From: Raffaelea ambrosiae
Taxonomy: Eukaryota > Ascomycota > Sordariomycetes > Ophiostomatales > Ophiostomataceae
NCBI GenBank assembly: GCA_002778195.1
Contig: PCDI01000009.1
Location: 4,291 to 68,290 of the forward strand
Direction: 5' to 3'
DNA: 64,000 nt
Position 1 is the stretch's first letter; every line of letters begins with the position of its first letter. Shown in pieces: positions 10,641 to 22,428 of the stretch. A program made the translations under genes and the position numbers. The notes beneath the pieces were generated by a model, which saw only the letters and a list, made by a program, of their open reading frames with translations, was not told the origin of the DNA and ran no database searches.

Positions 10641-11330
10641 AATGGCCAATTCTCCTTCTTTCCTGTGGGTTGTAGATGGGGTTGTTGAATCTCCTTCTGT
10701 GAGGTTTGGCGGGGAAGAGGGGTGGGAAAGCGAAGTCACGCCGCAAAGCATCTAATGTCTTGTCGACGGAAATACCGGCTACAAAACTGCAAGGACAATT
10801 GCTTAGTTAGGTCCGTCCAGGATAGAGAAGCGGGACCAAAAAAAAAAAAGATGCGCTGCCAATTTTCTTTACTTTTGCCCACGAGTGCTATTGTTTGTAG
10901 TGCCTTGGCATTTGGAAACTGACACAGTTTCTGCCCTTTTCAACGATGACCTCTGCCCAGATGCGTCAATCTCTTTACCTTGCCAACCAAGTAGAACTTC
11001 CAGCTCTGGTTTTTCTATCCCGCTTAAACATCTAACTAGGAATACCGTGTTCCAGAGTGTCCACCCTAATGAATTTGTACATTGATCACCTTGAATGATG
11101 ATCCACATCTACTTACAACACCTATTTTATTTTTTGACTCCGCCGACACGCATTGTACCAACAGGTACCCAATCGCAATTCCATCATCATAATCATACAA
11201 CAGTCAACTTGTACGGATAGACCCCTCACCCCCCCCGGTTGCATACAGGAAGACCTGGGTGACGTGTCGGTTCAGCGCGCCAATTGGCTATACGGCGAGA
11301 TGTCTGAGTGGCCAATCGACCTTGGCCCCC
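10641..11330. other. Intergenic region with no recognised gene
   Basis: The stretch lies between the start of the ABM-like gene and the end of PMT4. A GGCGAGATGTCTGAGTGGCC word near 11296 resembles the 5' part of a type II tRNA, but no anticodon stem, variable arm or T loop follows. Confidence 0.4.
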
Positions 11331-13828
11331 TTATTTGGCAAAATGCAGGTCGTAACCAAGCCACTTCCGGCTCTGCACTTGTTCCACAGTCAAGCCCGGG
11401 TAGCCGTACGTGAGAGGGAGGAAAAACCACCAACACACAGCCACAACACTGAGAATGGAGAAGCACGCTATCCAGGCACCAAGAAGACTTTGGCCAGCAA
11501 GGCGCTCACGCGCAGATATGTGCCGCTTCGCGGCTGGTGCAGGTTTTTTGCCCAATTTTACCTGCTGGTATGTGGGCTGTTCGGGTTCAATTGAATCATT
11601 TGTGAAGATGAACTCGACCAGTGCACCAGCCACGAGGGTTGACGCGAGGTGGGCAGGGAGATAATGATGCAAAAATAGTTGACGGCCCATGACATAGAAC
11701 GGAAAGTAGTGTGTGGCCCACACCAGGAAGAAGAAGCCAGTCGATTTGTACAAACGCGACCGTGTGCCTAGAAGCATAGTTAGCGGAATGTGAAACAGTA
11801 TGAGAGCACGTGTGACAAGAATCTGCGTACGGTGGTCCAACGCATCCATGCCGCGGCGCAGAGAGAATTGATCCGCGGCAACAATTCCGGCATAAACGGC
11901 AAGCAAGCTGCTAGCAATCCACCAGCCGATGGGGTTGCCAAGAAAGTAGATCTGCTCACGCGTTTCGTTCTGTGTCCAGAAACTGACTCCGCGAAGCAGG
12001 AAGGGCCACTGGTAAGGGAATGATGCGTACGGGTGGCTGCTAGTCAATTGGTTGTTGTGCCAGAACATGGATCGTTGCAACTCAAACCACTTTCTAAGAA
12101 AGGGCAAGGTCTTCACCTGGCGCTCGGGTTTGATACGGCGTGCGTCATCGATGGGCAGAGACGGAATGTCCTCGACCAACCAAATGTTTGAGCTGGGCGT
12201 GATTTGCTTGTTACCGTTGATCTCCTGCTGCTTGTGGCCCCAGTCGGGCAGCGGAGTAGTGTGTGTCCACATAGCTACTTTGCTTGGGTTGTGGATGAAC
12301 TTGAAGTGGCTGGAGATACTCTTGAACTCCTGCTTCGGCTTGCCGTTCTCGATACGTATCTCAAAGAGTGTGTCGGCAGCACGGTCGCCGTACGCATCCC
12401 CAAGCGAGACAGTGGTGAACTCCTGGTTAGTTGGGTAGTATGGCGAGGCGACATCATGCGACAACAGTACGGTATCGGTGGCTAGGTGGCGAAGTCGGAC
12501 CAAGTCGTGGTTCTTGACAGACCGGTTCTTGTTTTCATCTCCGTCGGAGGGAAGAATCTGCCAGAAGTTGTTCGTGTCATTGTAAGGGTATCCAGTAACC
12601 TGCTGGCCCTGGCTGGATACGCGGCCGTCGTCATAGCGGAGTGGGTAGCGGTCAACATGGCTATGGAGATAGGCCTTGGTCTCCTTGTGCCGAAGATTGA
12701 TGGTATCGTAGTAGTTGATCGTAACGGCATTGGCAAGCATAACGTTGTCGCTCAAAGTCTCCTGGAATTCTGGAGACATGAAGTCATCCCCAGGGCCAGA
12801 ACGTGTGAGCACGGAGAAGTGCACCTGGAACCAGAACAAGTAGAAGAGGAAGGGCATGAGGATCAGGCCGAATGCGCGTGCAATGAAGTGTTTGGCAAAG
12901 TCGGGGAGTGTCAGGGCACCGCCAGCGCGTTTGACATCGAGGAGGTCCCAGAGGTCGATGCAGACGGCCGAGCCGATGGACACAAATGCAAATAGGCCGA
13001 CGTATTTGGTGGACATGTCAGAAGACAGTGCGAAGCCGGTCAGAATCAGCCATTTCCACCACTTGCGCGAGAATGGCTCATGGCGAAGTTTGTAGAAGCG
13101 GATGTAGGAGAGAATGCTGCAAGCCATACAGAAGACGAGGGTGGCGTCCAGCAGAATCAGTCGCGTCTGTCCGATGTGGGCGTTGTCCAAGAGGACGAGG
13201 CCAGCTGCAAGAACACAGGCAGGAAGGCTGTACCCAGATTCCCACATGATGAGGTAAGTGACACTGACTGTCAATGCGCCAAGAAGAGCCGGAAGTGAGC
13301 GAAAGGCCAGATATGGCACCTTGTTGGCAATGTAGGAGTCGCCAATATTATCAAAGTGGAAGTGACCATCGTAGCCAACCAGCCAGCCAACGAAGGCGAA
13401 AAGCAGCTTTCCGAAGGGAGGATGGACGTCGAAGAAATATGTCCTTTCGATGTAGTACGAAGCAAACTGTTCCGAAGAAGGACGAAAAAAAAAGAAGTCA
13501 GTAATGCTGATGCCCGCACCAGGAGGGGATAGAGAGCGCGACAGCGGTCAGGGTGTTTGGTCACCTTTCCAAAATGGACTTCGTCGAAGACAACCTCGTT
13601 GGGATGGCTGATGCCCCAGAAGCGAGTGACGAACGCAAGTATGGTGATGACTACCAACGCGAACTGGTACTCACGCTCCGAGCTGGCCGTTTTCTTGACA
13701 GTGTCGGCCTTGGCCTTAACGATGCCGTCGAGTCCATCATCAGCAGCTGCAGAGATCGGCTCTTTCTTTTTGCTGTGGCCAGAACCAGGAACGTTTCGCT
13801 GCCGCAGAGAACCCTGGGCGGTAGACAT
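11331..13828 (-). CDS. PMT4: Dolichyl-phosphate-mannose protein O-mannosyltransferase, PMT4 family
   Basis: Two exons, 13828-13565 and 13466-11331; 799 residues. It transfers the first mannose from dolichyl-phosphate mannose to Ser/Thr of secretory proteins in the ER membrane. A short charged N-terminus is followed by a first membrane segment (57-74) and the DEVHFGKFAS loop with the catalytic Asp-Glu pair (82-83), which spans the splice site. Several membrane helices follow, then a central luminal region with MIR-type repeats (LRHLATDTVLLSHDVASPYYPTNQEFT) and C-terminal helices with HYFPFYVMGRQLFLHHYLPAHL. The GHFHFDNIGDSY block and the C-terminal SRKWLGYDLHF fit PMT4 rather than PMT1 or PMT2. 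Length is normal. It is a single-copy housekeeping gene, useful as a marker for placing the species. Confidence 0.95.
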
Positions 13829-14539
13829 GTTGGCTAGAGAGGAGCGTTTGCTTCGCCCAGATGGGAGAAGCCACGGATGCCTGGGGCACAGTAGCAACCA
13901 GTCTGTGGTTGTGCCGACGACAGCAATTAACAGCTTTGCAAAGTGTCAATGCGAAAGACGCGGCTGGCCTGCCAAGAACGGCGTGAGAAGTTGATCAGGG
14001 CAATGGAAAAGAAAAGGTAAATAATCAAGCACGGGGAGATTAAATAGAGGCCCGACCCTAATGAAATGGCCACTGTAGCGATAGCAAAGACAAAGTGTCA
14101 ACAATCCTACATAGTACAAGGGAGACGTGGGGATTGAGGACAGGTACGACAGGTTAGAATCACTTTTGCAACGCGACCCCTGATCCAAACTATCTCCAGA
14201 AATTATTATGTAAGTCTGCACGTGATGTTGACTTTTCAGTTGACACGTTGTAGGAAAAATTGTGTTTTCGCCAAACACAGTCAAGCGCCTTCATGACTTA
14301 TTCCCGGCCTCCTCCCTCTCGTCCTTCCTCCTTTTTTACTGTTGTTTCATTTTGCGTGTTTTCACTTATGTATTTCTACATCATTCTATCTTATAAGTAC
14401 TACGTGGCGTGGCAAAATGAATGGTCCATAACTGAAGTATATCAAGACAGCTATTCTCCGTATCGTGTGGACAGCCGAAACTGGCCGGGACTGCCTCCAA
14501 TATCTGACGGTCACGACCAGCAACGATCCACTGTCCCTG
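13829..14539. other. PMT4 upstream region, no other gene seen
   Basis: This is the presumed promoter of PMT4 and spacer. Short frames only. A CTACATAGTAC word occurs near 14109, matching similar words near 6714 and 48777. Confidence 0.4.
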
Positions 14540-14771
14540 TCACCAACTTTTGCGTATTGAGTCGATATATGTATTGATTGTAATGATAGACTCTTTCTGA
14601 AAGAAATTTCCGACGGCCTCTTTGATATTCTGGACGTCGAGGCCTACGATGTACTTGTTGGACAAGATCGGGTTGCTCGTGTGTACCATCTGTCTCAACT
14701 TCTTCTCGGTGTCTGATCGAAAATCGCAGCGATTAAATATCTGTAAGCCATCCACGAAAAGGATTTGCTGT
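14540..14771 (-). pseudogene. Possible fragment of a decayed gene
   Basis: A minus-strand open stretch of about 75 codons begins after a TAACAG acceptor-like site near 14771. It reads QILFVDGLQIFNRCDF, continues with charged helical sequence (TEKKLRQM) and ends at a stop near 14540. It has protein-like composition but no start codon and no recognised domain. It looks like a last exon that has lost its gene, or an unannotated small gene. I do not recognise a function. Confidence 0.3.
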
Positions 14772-14955
14772 TATACGTTTATTGAATATGAGCGTCCTTA
14801 CTAAAATCGGATCGCGGACGAGTTCCAAACAACAACCCGCAGGTCTTTAAGCGTTCTTCATGGTTGTTGCAGCCAGCGCTACCTCCTCCTAGTGCTGGAG
14901 CACTGGCCTGCGGGAGGAGGAGCTCTTAGTAATATCAGGATTGTAAGGTCGTGAT

Positions 14956-15145
14956 CAGAGGCAGCGTAATAGAAGGAAGCCCGAAAAGGCTTTTCATTGA
15001 GGTAATCTGGCGAAAAAAAATGTTAAAAGTAACAAAATAAAGACAACGAAAAGCATAGAAAAGACAAGCACTAGGCACACGTCTCTCTGCTTTCCCACCC
15101 TTATGTGCTGACCTGTTATATACATAATCCTGATAAACCAGTCAC
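14956..15145 (+). repeat. Dispersed repeat, copy B (LTR-like)
   Basis: Same block order as 7261-7428: GCAGCGTAAT, GAAGCCCGAAAAGGCTTTTCATT, AAAGACAACGAAAAGCA and TTATATACATAATCCTGATAAACCAGTC. Spacing differs by small insertions. The CTGTTATATAC word is typical of LTR promoters. It is followed by an 11-base C run near 15174. Confidence 0.45.
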
Positions 15146-15896
15146 CCCCGGAAGCCCCTGTTTTCGTCATCCACCCCCCCCCCCTTTCCATGAAGTTTGT
15201 GATATACGATTATTTGCGGATTGTTAGGTAAATTATCTGTCTTCTAGTTTACATATACTAAGTAATGTGTGAAAAATAAGCGGTAATGCTAAAAGCCGGG
15301 GTAAGCTTAGACAAAAGGAGAAGACGCGGCTTATGTCGTTCTGATATAGGAAGCTCGTCTATGCGCGCCTCAATCGAGATTTTGAGATGCTGCCAGGCTC
15401 CGAGTAAGTTTCTCTCTTATTCCTGCCCCCCCCCCCCCCGGCACAGCCAGCACCTTCTAGCATCTTAAGGAGGACGTAACCTATGTATCTCCTTTCCCAG
15501 ACTTCCGAAAGACGACCCATGGTCCTTGTCTTTATAATACAGAGGCTGCTCTTCCATTTTCAATACCTGCCTGACATTGACAAAGTTAGAGCTGTAGAAA
15601 CTAACTATGAAGTATTTAAGTAGGCACGACTCTGACTGGTGACGGATTGTTGTTCCAGTTTACCAATTGTAAAGCCCAAGTGCCGACATCCGGTGATAGT
15701 GGCCAGAACAATCCCTGCTCTCGCCGAGTCCCAAATTACATAACTCGTCGTGGTTTGGGCAGCATGAAACTTGTGTGAAGCGACGCGTGCCAAATGACTG
15801 ACACCCCCTCTAGTGCAATGATTTCATGCTTTGGCTCTCTGAATCTATAAACGACTAGTAAGGGGGCACATTGTTTTCGTGTGTAGCCATAGCTTA
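15146..15896. other. Gene-free spacer with C homopolymers
   Basis: Homopolymer C runs lie at about 15174-15184 and 15426-15439. No coding potential was recognised. The right end holds the 3' region of the Baeyer-Villiger-type gene. Confidence 0.4.
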
Positions 15897-17663
15897 TCAA
15901 GGTTGTTGGCCAAGCTGCTCCTTTGATGGGACAGGCGGGACGTCAACGGAATCGACATAGTAACCAAGATCTCCGTGCTCAACATCTGCCACCGTCCAAC
16001 CATTTCCCATCCAGTCGAGTGGTCCGTAGCCGTCCTCTTGCGTATAACGATAGTCTTCCCAGCGTGGCTGTGCAAGCGCCTTGAGTGCATGCACATTGCT
16101 TCCCGGCCATAACCCGATCACCTTGTCATTAAACTTGTACCAGCTCTGACACTTGTCGACATACACTGTGTCCTTGAAGAAACGATCCAAGGTTTCCTCC
16201 CACAGCCTCAGGCACGTGTCGTCAACTTCCATAGTTTTGATGTGCTCTCGACTGATCTTTTGAACAGCCTTAACAACGTAACCGATCACGCCCTCAAGCA
16301 TGAGCAACAAAGATCCGCTGCCAGTTGCAGAGTTGGGCCCACCAACGACAAAATAGTTAGGGAAGCCGGGAATCGAGTGGGACATGTATGCTGAAGCACG
16401 TGTCTTCCATTTCTCGTTCAGTGACTGCCCATTACGGCCTTCGATAGGAAAGCGCGGTATGTGACTGCAGTCGAACCCGGTGGCACAGACCACAGCATCA
16501 ACTGGATACTGCTCGCCATCTTTGGTTACGACGCTGTCCTCGGTCAATCGTTCGATGGGCGTCTTTATGAGCTTGATATTCTCCTGAACCAGTGCCTCCA
16601 GATAGCCTGGACCAGGGGTAAGGCGGCGACAGCCTGGGTGAAACCCGGGCTCAAGATCCTCATATGTGCCCTCTTTGGAAAACAACTTCCAGCGCATAAG
16701 TAACTTGATGCGATCGGTTGCCTCAGTCTCTTCTGGTGAGCCTTTGAATAGGCGTGGAAAATCCTTGTTGATTGAGCTCTCCATCTTCCGGCGCAAGTTC
16801 AGGTAGTACACCTTATCTTTCTCCAAACGCTCGAGTTCTTCGGGTGTGTATGTGTAGTTGCCAGGCTCGTCACTCTCGCTGAGGATGTCTTCGATAAATG
16901 TGGAACCGAACGACCGGCTTATCCACGCACCCCCACGGATGAAGTTGTACACCGTAGTGCATTTGTCTTGGAGATAGGGCAAGATCTGGATGCCAGAAGA
17001 ACCACTACCGATCAAGGCAACATTCTTGCCAGCGTAATCCCTGAAAAGTATCAGCATCTGGAGACCAAATTCATGAAGCAGGCAACGAACTTACCACCGT
17101 TCGTCCCAATTAGCAGAGTGCAACTTCTTGCCCTTGAAGTCATCCAAGCCCGGGATATCCGGCCACTTCCAGTGGTTCAGCACACCGACTGCGCTGATTA
17201 CAATCTCGGCAGTATGGTTTTGTTCTTCTGCTCCCTCGGCTTTGGTTCTCACCGACCACGTCGCCTTGTCATCATCCCATTTGGCCCCTACAACACGCGT
17301 GTTGTACTTGATTTTCTCATCGACGTGGTATTTCGATGCCACGCCCTTCACGTACTGGAGAATCTCCGGACCGGGGGCAAACAGCTTCGACCACTTTGGA
17401 TTCGGTGCGAAGGTATACTGATAGACGTGGCTGGGAATATCACAGGCGACGCCAGGGTACCGGTTCTCCCACCAGGTGCCACCCAGGGACTGGTTTTTCT
17501 CGAAGATAGTGATTTTGGCATCAGGAACATACTGGAGTAGACGAATGTAGAGGGCAATGCCGGAAATTCCAGCACCGATAATCACCACACGCAAAGGGCG
17601 TGCTTCATCGATGGCATGGCCGCGGGGTCGGTACTGCGCTTTAGTATCCTTGCTGGCTGCCAT
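15897..17663 (-). CDS. Baeyer-Villiger-type flavin monooxygenase
   Basis: Two exons, 17663-17095 and 17040-15897; 570 residues. These FAD/NADPH enzymes insert oxygen next to a ketone to give esters or lactones, or oxidise heteroatoms. The FAD motif GAGISG is at 30-35, then GGTWWENRYPGVACDIPSHVYQ, typical of the family. The fingerprint FKGKKLHSANWD (F-x-G-x-x-x-H-x-x-x-W-D) is at 176-187, and the NADPH motif GSGSSG at 201-206. CATGFD and the C-terminal VVGGPNSATGSGS also fit. The intron falls just after the fingerprint and splits Trp190. Domain order and length match cyclohexanone or steroid monooxygenase-like fungal proteins. The closest gene neighbours are 2 to 3 kb away, so a pathway partner is not evident. 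The substrate is unknown. Confidence 0.92.
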
Positions 17664-20595
17664 GGTCGAGTTGCTTGTTTGTTCTGGATCTTGAAAAAAA
17701 ATGGAATGAGCACGAGGATGGGGAGGAGGCACACGAGGACATGTCTATGTAGATAAAACTAAGCATACTGATCCCACAAATACTCGCCCACTGGAACTTT
17801 TCTGCACGTGGCTCTGAACGATAAGCGAGGTCCCCAGACAGGGGTTGCCCTCACTCAGCTGAACATCCTAAGCCTCATTCGACCTGAATATGTGCAAAGT
17901 GGCCTGATTCAATAGCTTTAGATCGGATCGGGACCCGCTCCTCGTAGCTTTCGACATGGGCTAACAGAAAAACTATTAGATACCTACCTGTCTTTGGGGC
18001 ATCAAGAAAAGAAAAAAAAGTGCTAGGAAATATTGCGACATGGGGCCCCAAAGGAGAAGGACCCTGAAAGGGAACCAGTGGCAATGGACCCTGATATTGC
18101 CACGTTCATAGTGGGGCTCAATGCAGGATGACCAACATAAACATGCAATTGAAGTGCTGGGCGATATCAAGGTTCACACAACAAGGGGTATGCATTTGGG
18201 ACGGCAAGCTCACCGCCTCTTTCTCCTATTCTTTGCCAATAAAAACAGGGGCTCAGATGCGCATGCGAGGATTACGAGTACATTCCCAAGCGGTGGAAGT
18301 AACCTCTCGAAACGAGGAACAAATGAAAACCCTTACCCTCTCTCCCTACCCTTCCTAGTTCTAAGCTGATGAAAGGGACATGCTAGCACGCTATCGATGA
18401 CAGGTGGGTCCATATTCAGCCGGTCTAAGCTGCACAGTGTGAAGATAGCGCAAATACAACGCGTGGAAGTCCCTGGCTCGTCACATTAGTTATTTTGCGG
18501 AACAGACAATGCCTGGAAACAAGTGCATGTGGGAAATGTTATTAGGTGCAGGCCTGTGTAGCACATCGAATACTACGAGTATCTCTAGGTCCATTTTCCA
18601 ACGTAGGATAGCATTCAGCATACGCCTGAATCTCTCTTGCAGTTTGATGTCGCTCGATCATGTGCACTGTCAACGACAATTTCCAAATCAACAATGTGCC
18701 GCAGGTTTTTGGCCTCTAGGGCCGTGCAGATCGAGCAGATCGATGGGGACATTGTCGAGATCTTATTTGGAAAGCATTTACAGGTATCCATGCGTAGGGT
18801 TAGTTACAGAGTAGGATCACGGTGGGGAAACTACCGTTCCAGCGCGGCGTAGTACGGGGTTTGTTCCAGGTCTCTTTCCCGGACTTCATTAATCATTGCG
18901 GGGTGGTTGTTAAGGGTGCCTAAGCCCATAACTGGAGCCAGATTGACGATCGCCGTTTGGGCACACTCCAATCCAGGATCACTGACTCTGATTTAGTTAT
19001 TTCCTCGCAAAGTACAGTACCCCGCTGCCCCCGCCTGGCTCGTTGCTCTCATGATCCACGACGCCAATTCCCAGTAGCATTGCCGCATTCATCATTCCCG
19101 ACCCTGACTTGAAGTGACATTTTGAGCATCTGCATTCTTCTAGCTTCATATCCTTGTCCTAAAACAGTCATACCAAACGACTACAGGGAAAAGATAATGG
19201 TCCAGAAGGCGGTCATTCTTGATGTGGCATTGCTCATTTATGCTGCAATCAAGCTTACTAGCAAACTCGATGTCTTAAATACCGAAGCTCACAGACGTCC
19301 CCGGTGTCCCCCATTCTGGTGACCTGATCCATCTTGCCACCGAGCGTGCCGGCATGGCGAAAATATTGTGTTGTTGAATACGACACTGTTTTCCAAACCA
19401 GCCATGATGCCAGTTCGCCAGTCATGGTGTCGAATGCGGTAGCAACCCAACTGGCTTCACTTCTGAATTAAATCGTGAGAAATACATCTCATACCAAGGA
19501 ACGCCTACCAGCCGAGGTCCTAAACCAATAGCCCGGAAAATAGGGTACGAGTGGCATATCGATGTTGCTCAAGTATACATAAGCCAGTCTAAACCCACGG
19601 CCCTGGCGCTGAAAAATTCTTTATCAATCCAAGCCGACCGCCGTTATCTGAAGAAGTCTAGACTTTCTGGAAAAAGTTGCCAGGTATCATGAACAACAGC
19701 TTGAAGAACCGTCCAAGCAGTTATCTGTCGCGAAAAAAAAAATAAAAAAATACAATGTACGAATGTACGAATGTAGAAGCAATGCCGCGCTGCAATAATC
19801 AATTCAAGTAACCCAAAAAGCGGAGGCCGGCAGCAAAAGACGGACTGCTTTTATCACGATGTTGCGAGGCAGCGCCAGGTGGGACGTCAATCTCATCTCC
19901 CTTTCCTTTTCTTTTATATGTGTCTTTCATTTTTGAAAAAGGAGGGGCATGAGGCGAAGGAAAGTAGCTGATGATAGAAATACGCTTGAATAATGAAGGA
20001 GAGTAAAGTCTCCGGAGAATTTATCAGGGCGGCAAGGCCAAAAGAAAAAACGGTTGGAGAGGGATGAACGGGCCCAAAACCAACAGTCCCAACCGAGCCT
20101 GGTTAACAACTAGACGACGTCTAGAAGGCTCTATTTCCGAGGCAAGCCCCACTCACCCAATGGTTTTCATTTGATTCCTCCATATGACTGTATGATTGTT
20201 AAATCCAACCTCCAGTTCAATGCTCCTCAATTGTTGCGATGGTCAATGCCCAGCATTCTGAAGTGTCGCATTGTTTCCTGGGCGTGTAGAATTAGAACCC
20301 GTAAAACAGGACCTGTGCAAAATTGGTAAAAAATGCCCGTAACTGGCATAAAATTCACTAGTAGATATGAGTAAAATACACCATCCCGAGCACGAAAGCA
20401 CACCATCAGAGCCTTCGATTGCGCAAAGTGAATGCAACGCCGATCGCTGAAAATTCGGCTGTATTTATTACGACATTCTCTCTACTTTCAACGGAAACAA
20501 AAACAAAGAAAAAAAACTTGAGTTGAAGCAACAACACCTGTCTTCCAATAGAAGAAAAAAAAAAACATCAAAAACCGTCAGATTTACATATCAAA
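17664..20595. other. 2.9-kb gene-poor region with possible coding remnants
   Basis: No complete gene was recognised. Around 19300-19460 a plus-strand stretch reads like protein (VPGVPHSGDLIHLATERAGMAK, given here in part) but is broken by stops and shifts. An open frame at 19122-19322 precedes it in another frame. This may be a gene relic. The last 100 bases include the leader of the NtaA-like gene. Confidence 0.35.
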
Positions 20596-22135
20596 ATGGC
20601 ATCTGCACAGATTAGGAGCAACGATTCCCATAAGAAGCAGCTCATTATCAATGCCTTTGTTATGTCCTGCAGCGGCCATCAATCCCCCGGTTTGTGGTCT
20701 CATCCGAAGGACCGCTCGTGGGACTTCAACAGCATCACACATTGGGTTGAACTCGCAAAATTACTGGAGAGCGGAAAATTCCACGGAATGTTTATTGCTG
20801 ATGTGCTTGTGAGTTACTCCGTACGCAAACTTATGCAACGCAATTTATCTTACACATGATAGGGCTCCTACGATGTTTACAAGGGACCGCGTAACCCAGA
20901 TCCCGCTGTTGTTTCCGGTGCCCAGTGGCCTGTAAATGAGCCCCTGGTTCTTGTACCGGCTATGGCAGCTGCAACCAAGAATCTGGGTTTTGGTGTCACG
21001 GTGGCCACGACCTATGAACAACCTTACCACCTCGCGCGACGTCTCAGCACAGTAGACCATCTGACAGGTGGCAGGCTTGGCTGGAATATTGTTACGGGCT
21101 ACTTAGACTCGGCAGCGCGAAATTTAGGCTTCTCCGAACAACCACAGCATGATGATAGATACGCTGTAGCCGAGGAATATGTTGACGTGACTTATAAGCT
21201 TTGGTACGTCACAACTTCCAAAACCCATTCCAGTATCAGCGACTGACACAAACATCAACAGGCAAGGATCTTGGAGGGACGATGCTGTGAAATTGGATCG
21301 AGAAAACCGCGTTTACACGGATCCAGCTCTTGTTCGCACAATTGACCATGTAGGAAAGTACTACACTGTGCCTGGTCCTCACATTTGCCAGCCGTCGCCA
21401 CAACGCACGCCAGTGATTCTACAGGCTGGTACATCGAAAGCCGGCAAAAATTTTGCGGCTAAACATGCTGAAGCTATTTTCGTGGCCGGGCACAGTCCGT
21501 CAGTTGTTGCAAAAAATGTTGCGGAGATTCGAGCTAAAGCACAGCAAGAATTTCATCGTGACCCCAGCTCAATCAAGTTTCTTGCTATGTTGTGCCCTAT
21601 TATCGGGAATACACAAGAGGAGGCGGATGCAAAATACAAGGAATATCTAAGTTATGGATCCGAAGATGGAGCTCTGGCATTGTTTGGTGGTTGGACTGGC
21701 ATCGATCTTGCCCAATACGGGGATGACGAGGAGCTGAGAAATGTGGAATCGAATGCCATCCGTTCAGCAGTCGAAGGATGGTCCAGAGCCACTCCGAATG
21801 TCCCAAAATGGACAAAGCACACGGTTTCAAAGCACATCCAGGTTGGAGGATTAGGTGCTACGGTGGTTGGAACTGCGGAGAAAGTGGCCGATGAGATGGA
21901 GCGGTGGGTGCAAGAAGCTGACGTGGATGGCTTCAATTTGGCATACGCACTCAACCCAGGGTCCTTTGAGGACGTTATCAATTTCCTTCTACCTGTTCTT
22001 AGAGAAAGGGGTCTGTTTTGGAGCGACTATGCCGTTGATGGCGGCACGTACCGCGAAAATCTCTACGGCAATGAGGGGCTGGCACGCCCACCAGCGGATC
22101 ATCCAGCAGCCAAATATCATTGGAAAAAGGACTAG
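20596..22135 (+). CDS. Luciferase-like FMN-dependent monooxygenase (NtaA/DszA/SnaA family)
   Basis: Three exons: 20596-20808, 20863-21203 and 21262-22135; 475 residues. Family members are TIM-barrel enzymes that use FMNH2 supplied by a separate reductase. They cleave C-N or C-S bonds in substrates such as nitrilotriacetate, dibenzothiophene sulfone and other sulfones. Seen here: SPGLWSHPKDRSWDF near the N-terminus, FIADVLGSYDVYKGP across intron 1, GVTVATTYEQPYHLARRLSTVDHLTGGRLGWNIVTGY, then QAGTSKAG and FVAGHS. These blocks and the length fit NtaA-type proteins closely. It converges with the DszC-like gene 293 bases away. No flavin reductase gene is present in the window, so reduced FMN must come from elsewhere. 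The substrate is inferred only as a small organosulfur or amine compound. Confidence 0.88.
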
Positions 22136-22428
22136 ACCTTTCTTGCTTTATTAAGGTCCTGGCTCGTCTTAGTTTTTCAATGACCGAAAAAAAAAAATCA
22201 AAAAAAAATCAAAAAGCACGATACATAGATGACGAACTTTAAATGGTTACAAATCGTGAAAACCAATGTCAAATCCCCCTTTATGCTTGGTTTTCTCATC
22301 TTTAATTTGTTTTCTTGTTTTTCGCCGTCGTTTTTTAAAAAAAGTATCAAATAAAGAACGGGGCATTACATAGTTTCAAAAGACTCCATTCTCTCTCATT
22401 TGAAGTCTGCCAGGCTAATATTCGCTTC

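Noticed and set aside
11296..11370. Type II tRNA-like 5' sequence GGCGAGATGTCTGAGTGGCC
   Set aside because: No anticodon arm, variable arm, T loop or matching acceptor end follows, so no tRNA can be folded.
12486..12995. 169-codon plus-strand open frame
   Set aside because: It lies inside PMT4 in antisense and has no family features; PMT4 is unambiguous on the other strand.
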